The notes under the pieces: generated by a model
Told to the model about the DNA's origin: nothing
What the model saw: the letters and a program-made list of their open reading frames with translations, nothing else
Databases searched by the model: none
Position numbers and translations under genes: made by a program
DNA from: Pseudaminobacter soli (ex Zhang et al. 2022)
GTDB lineage: Bacteria > Pseudomonadota > Alphaproteobacteria > Rhizobiales > Rhizobiaceae
Assembly (NCBI RefSeq): GCF_014595955.1
Contig: NZ_JABVCF010000014.1
Location: 1-64,000 of the forward strand
Direction of reading: 5' to 3'
DNA length: 64,000 bases
Shown: positions 58,197-64,000 of the stretch, piece by piece
Layout of the letters: each line of letters begins with the position of its first letter
Numbering within the stretch: the first letter of the stretch is position 1

Positions 58197-60119
58197 TCAG
58201 ATCCCAAGCCTTTGCTTCCGCTCGGCGGACCAGCGCACGAGTAGATGATCCGCCATCAGGCCGATGAACGCGACTGCGAAGCCGAGCACGAGGCCCTTTC
58301 CAACGTCAGTCGACGAAAGCGCGCGCTGCATTTCCTGGCCGAGGTCCTGCGTGCCAATGAACGCGGCAATGATGACCATGAAGAGCGAAAACATGATCGA
58401 CTGGTTCGCGCCCACCACCATGGTGGGCAACGCGAGCGGCAGTTCGGCATGAATCAGCCGCTGCCAGCGCGAGGCGCCCGACATGGAGGCGGCCTCGACG
58501 ATCTCGGCGGGCACATTTCGCAGGCCTTCTACCGTGTAGCGGACGATCGGCACCGTGGCGAAGACCACGACAGCGGCAATGACGGCCACGTCGTTCACAC
58601 CGAAGAGCATGATGACCGGTATCAGGTAGATGAAGCTTGGAAAGGTCTGGAACGAGTCGCAGACCAGGAGCAGACGCTCTGCGCGTGCGGCACGCCTTGC
58701 TCCCCAGAGGCCGAGCGGCACCCCGATCATGATCGCAAGCACCACTGACACCGTCACCATGTAGATGGTGATCATGGCCCTGTCCCACCAGCCGGAGAGC
58801 GCGATCGGGATGATGAAGGCAAGGCTCACCAGTGCGGAGCGCAGTCCGCCGATGGCCCAGCCGACCGCGGCGAGGAAGAGCAGGACCGTCACGTAGGGCA
58901 GCCAGAGGAAGGCATCGCGCATCGGGATGAGCACCCAGGTGATCAGGAACCAGCGCAGCCAGTCGGTGACGGGAATCGCTGCACGGACGAAGACGTCCAT
59001 CGCAGCGTCAATCGGCCCGGCAATACTCAACGCCTGATTGCGCTTCACCTCGACGAAATAGGGATCCCAGGCCGCCAGCGCGAAGGCGAGCGCCGTGGGG
59101 ACAGCCCAGACGAGGAGCAGCCGATGGCGTTCGAGCCAGCTAGCGCCCGCTTCATTGTGTTCGGGCTGTCGCAGCGCCCACGCCCTGGACAGCCGGTCCA
59201 GCAGGATGGCGAGAAGGACGATGGTGATTCCGATCTCGGCGGAGAGGCCGATCTTCAGCGCCTGCAGAAGCTGCAGGAGCTTTTGGCCCAATCCCGGCAT
59301 GCCGATGAAGGAGGCGAGCACGACCATGGCCAGGCACTGCATGATGACCTGGTTCACGCCGATCAGGATCTCCGTCCGAGCGGATGGAAGCCGGACCCGG
59401 GTCATGAGCTGCAGCCGGGTCGCTCCGCTCATCTGGCCGCTCTCGATGATCTCTGGCGAGACCTTGCGCAGCCCGAGCAAGGTCATGCGGATCATCGGAG
59501 GAACGGAAAAGATGATCGTAACGATCGCGCCCGCCTTGGGTCCGATTCCGATGAAGACGACGACCGGGATCATGTAGGCGAAGTGGGGCAGCGACTGCGC
59601 GACGTTGAGGATTGGGTTCAGCACCCGCTCGACAGTTGCGGATCGCCAGGCAAGGATGCCCATGGTCAGCCCAAGCGCCACCGAGAAGGGCGCCGCGACG
59701 ACGATGACCGACAGCGTCTCCATCGCCCATTTCCACTGACCCATCACGGCGATCCAGACGAAGGTTCCCGCCGAGAACACCGCAAGCCGCCAGCCCGAGA
59801 GCGCATAGCCCACCGCCCCTGCCGCAACGGCAATCACCGTCCACGGGATCGGGCCGAGATGGGGCCAGCGGCTCTTGCCATAGAGGAGGTTCGCGGTGAC
59901 ATCGAGACAGAACTCGACCAGATCGGAGAAAGCCCGCGTCAGGCTCATCAGCCCGAGGTCCTCCTGCACGAAGACGAAGATCGAGTTGATCCAGTGCGCG
60001 AAGGGCAGGACCAGCCATTCCGGCGGGCGATGAAGCGCCTGCGGCAGCACGGACTGCGCCGCCGCGAGCACGACGGCCAGGGCCAGCAGAACCGGCCATG
60101 CCGAGAGTCGTGCCGGCAT
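58197..60119 (-). CDS. Betaine/proline-type ABC permease with two fused channel domains
   Basis: A 640-residue inner-membrane protein containing two complete binding-protein-dependent permease domains. The first loop is EIIESGQMSGATRLQLMTRV, the second EIVEAASMSGASRWQRLIHA, each followed by a VGxNQxIM motif typical of ProW/OpuAB. A single polypeptide therefore replaces the usual permease dimer. It would import quaternary amines such as glycine betaine, choline or proline. It overlaps the ATPase gene by TAATG. Confidence 0.9.
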   Translation of the reverse strand: MPARLSAWPVLLALAVVLAAAQSVLPQALHRPPEWLVLPFAHWINSIFVFVQEDLGLMSLTRAFSDLVEFCLDVTANLLYGKSRWPHLGPIPWTVIAVAAGAVGYALSGWRLAVFSAGTFVWIAVMGQWKWAMETLSVIVVAAPFSVALGLTMGILAWRSATVERVLNPILNVAQSLPHFAYMIPVVVFIGIGPKAGAIVTIIFSVPPMIRMTLLGLRKVSPEIIESGQMSGATRLQLMTRVRLPSARTEILIGVNQVIMQCLAMVVLASFIGMPGLGQKLLQLLQALKIGLSAEIGITIVLLAILLDRLSRAWALRQPEHNEAGASWLERHRLLLVWAVPTALAFALAAWDPYFVEVKRNQALSIAGPIDAAMDVFVRAAIPVTDWLRWFLITWVLIPMRDAFLWLPYVTVLLFLAAVGWAIGGLRSALVSLAFIIPIALSGWWDRAMITIYMVTVSVVLAIMIGVPLGLWGARRAARAERLLLVCDSFQTFPSFIYLIPVIMLFGVNDVAVIAAVVVFATVPIVRYTVEGLRNVPAEIVEAASMSGASRWQRLIHAELPLALPTMVVGANQSIMFSLFMVIIAAFIGTQDLGQEMQRALSSTDVGKGLVLGFAVAFIGLMADHLLVRWSAERKQRLGI

Positions 60120-61144
60120 TACGCCTCTCCACCGAAGAGGAGTTCGACCGCGCGCGACTTGTCGAGTCCGCCGACCGGGCGCCCCTCGCCCGTGACGACC
60201 GGGATCAGGTTGCGCGGATCGCAGACGAGTTGGTGCGCGAGTTCACGCAACGTTTGGTGGGCCAGCACAGGCGGACCTTCGAGCATGCGGCCTGCTGGCA
60301 ACTCCGCCAGCGCACCGGCTCGGATGACGCGGCCGCGATCGATCGCCGACGTGAACTTCGCGACATACTCGCTTGCCGGGGCCATCACGATGCGCTCCGG
60401 GGTGTCGCACTGTTCGACCGCGCCGTCCTTCATGATGGCTATCCGGTCGGCGAGCCGAAGCGCCTCGTCGAAATCATGGGTGATGAACACGATGGTCTTT
60501 GCGACCATGGATTTCAGCCGCAGGAACTCGTCCTGCATCTCGCGCCGGATAAGCGGGTCGAGCGCCGAGAAGGGCTCGTCGAGAAACCAGATGTCGGGCT
60601 CGACCGCGAGCGAACGGGCGATGCCGACGCGCTGCTGCTGGCCACCTGAAAGCTCGCGCGGGAAGTAGTCTTCGCGTCCCTTCAGGCCGACCAGTTCCAT
60701 CATCGCCCGTGCGCGGGCGAGTCGGGTCGCGCGGTCCTGACCGCGCATCTCGAGCGGAAAGGCCACGTTCTCGATGGCCGTGCGATGCGGCAGCAGCCCG
60801 AAGCTCTGGAACACCATGCCCATCTTGGCGCGGCGCAACTGGATGAGCTCCGCTTCGGTCATGGCGCCGATGTCGCGTCCCTCGACCATGACTGCGCCGC
60901 TGGTGACATCGACCAATCGCGCAAGGCAGCGCACCAGCGTGGATTTGCCGGAGCCCGATAGGCCCATGACGACCAGCATCTCGCCGCGACGCACCGAAAG
61001 CGAGACATCCCGGACGGCCGCGATATAGCCAGTGCTCCGCAACTCCTCGGCGGTGGTAGCGGACGTAAGGCGGAGCTTCTCGGCCCCTTTGCCAAAAACC
61101 TTCCAGACATTGTGACAGGAAATAACGACGTCCGCCTCGCTCAC
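60119..61144 (-). CDS. Betaine/proline-type ABC transporter ATP-binding protein
   Basis: A 341-residue ATPase of the ProV/OpuAA group. Walker A is GLSGSGKS (61-68), then LSGGQQQRVGIARSLAVEP, Walker B IWFLDEPFSALDPLIRREM and THDFDEALRLADR. The AEELRSTGYIAAVRDVS insertion before the core and a short C-terminal CBS-like part (NLIPVVTGEGRPVGGLDKS) are typical of the group. The start is GTG 61144 with AAGGGAG upstream; the open frame continues as overlap beyond it. Confidence 0.92.
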   Translation of the reverse strand: MSEADVVISCHNVWKVFGKGAEKLRLTSATTAEELRSTGYIAAVRDVSLSVRRGEMLVVMGLSGSGKSTLVRCLARLVDVTSGAVMVEGRDIGAMTEAELIQLRRAKMGMVFQSFGLLPHRTAIENVAFPLEMRGQDRATRLARARAMMELVGLKGREDYFPRELSGGQQQRVGIARSLAVEPDIWFLDEPFSALDPLIRREMQDEFLRLKSMVAKTIVFITHDFDEALRLADRIAIMKDGAVEQCDTPERIVMAPASEYVAKFTSAIDRGRVIRAGALAELPAGRMLEGPPVLAHQTLRELAHQLVCDPRNLIPVVTGEGRPVGGLDKSRAVELLFGGEA

Positions 61145-61164
61145 GCGGGACTCCCTTGAAAGCT

Positions 61165-61187
61165 CCCACCCGGACAAGCCGGGTGGG
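61165..61187 (-). repeat. Hairpin between binding-protein and ATPase genes
   Basis: CCCACCCGG (61165-61173) and CCGGGTGGG (61179-61187) form a perfect 9-bp stem with a five-base loop, just after the binding-protein gene and before the ATPase ribosome site. No U-run follows on the minus strand. A message-stabilising role is likely. Confidence 0.6.
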
Positions 61188-61224
61188 CACGTGACGACTG
61201 GGTCACCGAATTTGGCGGGAGAGT

Positions 61225-62271
<1,047 letters not shown>

Positions 62272-62353
62272 TCAGACAGGTCCCGTGAACGGACTGGATA
62301 AAGTTGTTACAGAATATTAACAGAAGGAACGAATTGCCGCGGGGGAACGGTGC

Positions 62354-63058
62354 ATGCAACCAGGCTCGGCCCATATCGTCATCATCGAGGATGATCCGGT
62401 CACGCGCCTGGCGCTCGCGGGATATTTCGAATCGTTCAGCTACCGCGTCAGCGAATGTTCGGGCGCCGAACAGGCCGAGAAAGTCCTCGCCCAGGACACT
62501 GCCGACCTGCTGATCGTCGACATCAACCTTCCAGGGAAGGACGGGCTGGAGATCACGCGTGAGCAGCGGGCGCGCTCGGAGATCGGCATCATTCTGCTCT
62601 CGGGGCGGACCGACGACGTCGACCGCATCGTGGGGCTGGAACTCGGGGCCGACGACTACGTTTGCAAGCCCTTCAATCGCCGGGAGTTGCTGGCCCGGGC
62701 GAAGAACCTGTTGCGCAGGACAGCCGCGATGCGACAGTTCGCTCGCCGAACCGTGCACTTTGCAGGCTTCTCCTTCGATACAGCGTCACGCCAATTGATC
62801 GGCCCGGAGGGCGAGGTGATCACGCTTACCCAAGCCGAGTTCAAGCTTCTGCGGGCGCTGGTTCTCAACCCCGGAATCATCATGGACCGAGACCGGCTTC
62901 TCGCCACCTTCACCCACCGCCAGAACGGCACCAATTCGCGGACGATCGATGTGATGATCAAGCGGCTCCGCGCAAAGCTGGGCGACGACACTCGGGCCCC
63001 GAAAATAATCGAGACGTCGCACGGCGAGGGATATGTCTTCACAGCGCAGCTTAGCTAG
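62354..63058 (+). CDS. OmpR-family response regulator, TorR-like
   Basis: A 234-residue response regulator. The receiver has the acid pair Glu12-Asp13-Asp14, phospho-acceptor Asp56 ([13 protein letters not shown]) and lysine in [13 protein letters not shown]. The winged helix is typical OmpR/PhoB ([36 protein letters not shown]). The arrangement with a convergent hybrid kinase resembles TorR/TorS. GGGGGAACGG precedes ATG 62354. TGTTA-N8-TAACA at 62305-62322, just upstream, could be a binding site. Its last bases overlap the kinase gene end. A link to the divergent quaternary-amine importer is suggested by position only. Confidence 0.9.
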   Translation: MQPGSAHIVIIEDDPVTRLALAGYFESFSYRVSECSGAEQAEKVLAQDTADLLIVDINLPGKDGLEITREQRARSEIGIILLSGRTDDVDRIVGLELGADDYVCKPFNRRELLARAKNLLRRTAAMRQFARRTVHFAGFSFDTASRQLIGPEGEVITLTQAEFKLLRALVLNPGIIMDRDRLLATFTHRQNGTNSRTIDVMIKRLRAKLGDDTRAPKIIETSHGEGYVFTAQLS

Positions 63059-64000
63059 CGAGTCGCATCCTCAACCAGTTGCCTCTCGGCGCAGTCGAGC
63101 GCGCGCTGAGCGACCAGTATGAGTTCAGGCAGGGCCGCAACTTCGCGCGCGACACCGTCACGGTCGCCGCTATCGGCGCTACGGCAAATCCGGCCCAGGT
63201 GCTCGACCAGATCGGGAAAATCGAAGTTGCCGATCGCGCCCTTCAGTTGATGCGCCCGGCGCGACAGGCGCGCCATGTCGCCGGCTGCCATTGCCGCGGC
63301 GATCGCCTCGCCCTCGGAGTCGAGGCGGCTCCGCATCAGCCGAACGAGGTTCAGCGTACGCTCGGGACCGAGGTCCTGAAGCGTCTGCAGCACTGCGTCG
63401 ACCGGCACCTCTTCCCCCGCAGAGGCGGCGATCCAGCGGGTCAACTCGGCTGCGAGCCTTTCCGGCTCTATCGGTTTCGGCACCACCGCGTTCATACCAG
63501 CCTGCAGGCAATTCGAAATGTCCTCCGGCTGGACGTGGGCCGACACGCCTATGATCGGAAGGCCGGATAGTCGCGCGTCCTCCATCGCGCGGATGCGCCG
63601 TGTCGCCTCGATCCCCGAAATGCCGGGCAAGTTCACGTCCATGAGTACGAGATCGAAATCCCTTTCGTTCAGCAGGACCAAGGCCTCCCCGCCGGTCCCG
63701 GCAACGGTTCCCCGCTGTCCCACGCTTTCCAGGTATGCAAGCACGACCTCCTGATTGACCGCGTGATCCTCGACGACCAGGATCGAAGCGCCCGTTGGAG
63801 GCAGGATCGGCGCGGACGGCTGGTCTGCTTCTTCGTCTCGGGACGCGACGGGAAGGCGGAGCGAGAGGGTGAACACCGACCCAACACCGGGCGTGCTTTC
63901 GACGGACAGGCTGCCGCCGATCAGTTTCGCCAGCCGGCGCGAGATGGTCAGACCGAGGCCCGTCCCGCCGTGGCTGCGGGCCGTGCTGTGGCTTTCCTGC
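63055..64000 (-). CDS. Hybrid sensor histidine kinase, C-terminal part (cut by window edge)
   Basis: The gene runs leftward and its 5' part lies beyond 64000. The visible 314 codons start inside the kinase catalytic domain (G1/G2 boxes around [21 protein letters not shown]). They continue through a linker, a receiver with phospho-acceptor in [20 protein letters not shown] and [22 protein letters not shown], and end with an HPt domain whose histidine is in [15 protein letters not shown]. This HK-receiver-HPt phosphorelay order is that of TorS and ArcB. It should signal to the convergent response regulator, whose 3' end it overlaps by four bases. The sensor domain and stimulus cannot be seen. 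Confidence 0.92.
   Translation of the reverse strand, partial: QESHSTARSHGGTGLGLTISRRLAKLIGGSLSVESTPGVGSVFTLSLRLPVASRDEEADQPSAPILPPTGASILVVEDHAVNQEVVLAYLESVGQRGTVAGTGGEALVLLNERDFDLVLMDVNLPGISGIEATRRIRAMEDARLSGLPIIGVSAHVQPEDISNCLQAGMNAVVPKPIEPERLAAELTRWIAASAGEEVPVDAVLQTLQDLGPERTLNLVRLMRSRLDSEGEAIAAAMAAGDMARLSRRAHQLKGAIGNFDFPDLVEHLGRICRSADSGDRDGVAREVAALPELILVAQRALDCAERQLVEDATR

Noticed and set aside
59124-60668. 514-codon plus-strand frame opposite the betaine permease
   Set aside because: Antisense shadow of a two-domain permease with clear motifs.

Overview
The window looks like chromosomal DNA of a high-GC alphaproteobacterium of the Hyphomicrobiales (Rhizobiales), probably near Mesorhizobium, Aminobacter or another Phyllobacteriaceae. 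The basis is gene content: a MucR/Ros regulator with a C-x2-D zinc-finger variant, a Pha-type antiporter with fused PhaA-PhaB, 3-oxoadipyl-CoA thiolase, many CUT1-type ABC importers, a tiny basic MAKRKGNRE-type protein, and curli genes of the CsgG/CsgF/CsgH type. I see no rRNA, tRNA, insertion sequence or CRISPR array.

Layout. 1-2.7 kb: a possible 3' fragment, then a secreted beta-propeller protein, a small secreted DUF2946-like protein and a PCuAC copper chaperone. 2.9-7.8 kb: pcaF, modBC without modA, a P1-family peptidase and mucR. 8.0-20.8 kb: a sugar-acid island. A GntR/FadR regulator heads a nine-gene leftward operon (ABM-fold protein, HpcH/HpaI aldolase, D-2-hydroxyacid dehydrogenase, CUT1 importer, D-apionate-lactonase-like protein). 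A divergent rightward operon encodes an amidohydrolase/lactonase, a DapA-superfamily aldolase/dehydratase and a second dehydrogenase. An inverted repeat at the regulator's start is the likely shared operator.

21.3-35.7 kb: a greatly expanded curli-like amyloid locus. The leftward operon is csgF-csgG-three curlin-repeat proteins-csgH-AprI/SH3 protein. A rightward array holds four large curlin-repeat proteins, three of them followed by almost identical hairpins. A LuxR-type regulator with a pseudo-receiver domain lies beyond the leftward operon. CsgE and CsgC are not visible. 35.7-40.1 kb: an RND efflux pump with its adaptor.

40.3-48.3 kb: a polyol/diol operon: CUT1 ABC importer, a previously unlisted 53-residue membrane protein, a B12-dependent diol dehydratase with fused large and medium subunits and a changed substrate pocket, its small subunit, and an SDR dehydrogenase. 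48.8-50.0 kb: a LuxR regulator and a 40-residue basic protein. 50.1-56.1 kb: a complete phaABCDEFG Na+(K+)/H+ antiporter operon. 56.5-62.2 kb: a glutamine-synthetase-family enzyme with an apparent ATT start and a betaine/proline-type ABC importer. 62.3-64 kb: a TorR-like response regulator convergent with a hybrid kinase cut by the window edge.

The most unusual parts are the seven-paralogue curlin locus with its shared C-terminal module and intergenic hairpins, and the fused diol dehydratase whose two substrate-selecting residues differ from the characterised enzymes. All family assignments are by eye from sequence motifs; no searches were run.
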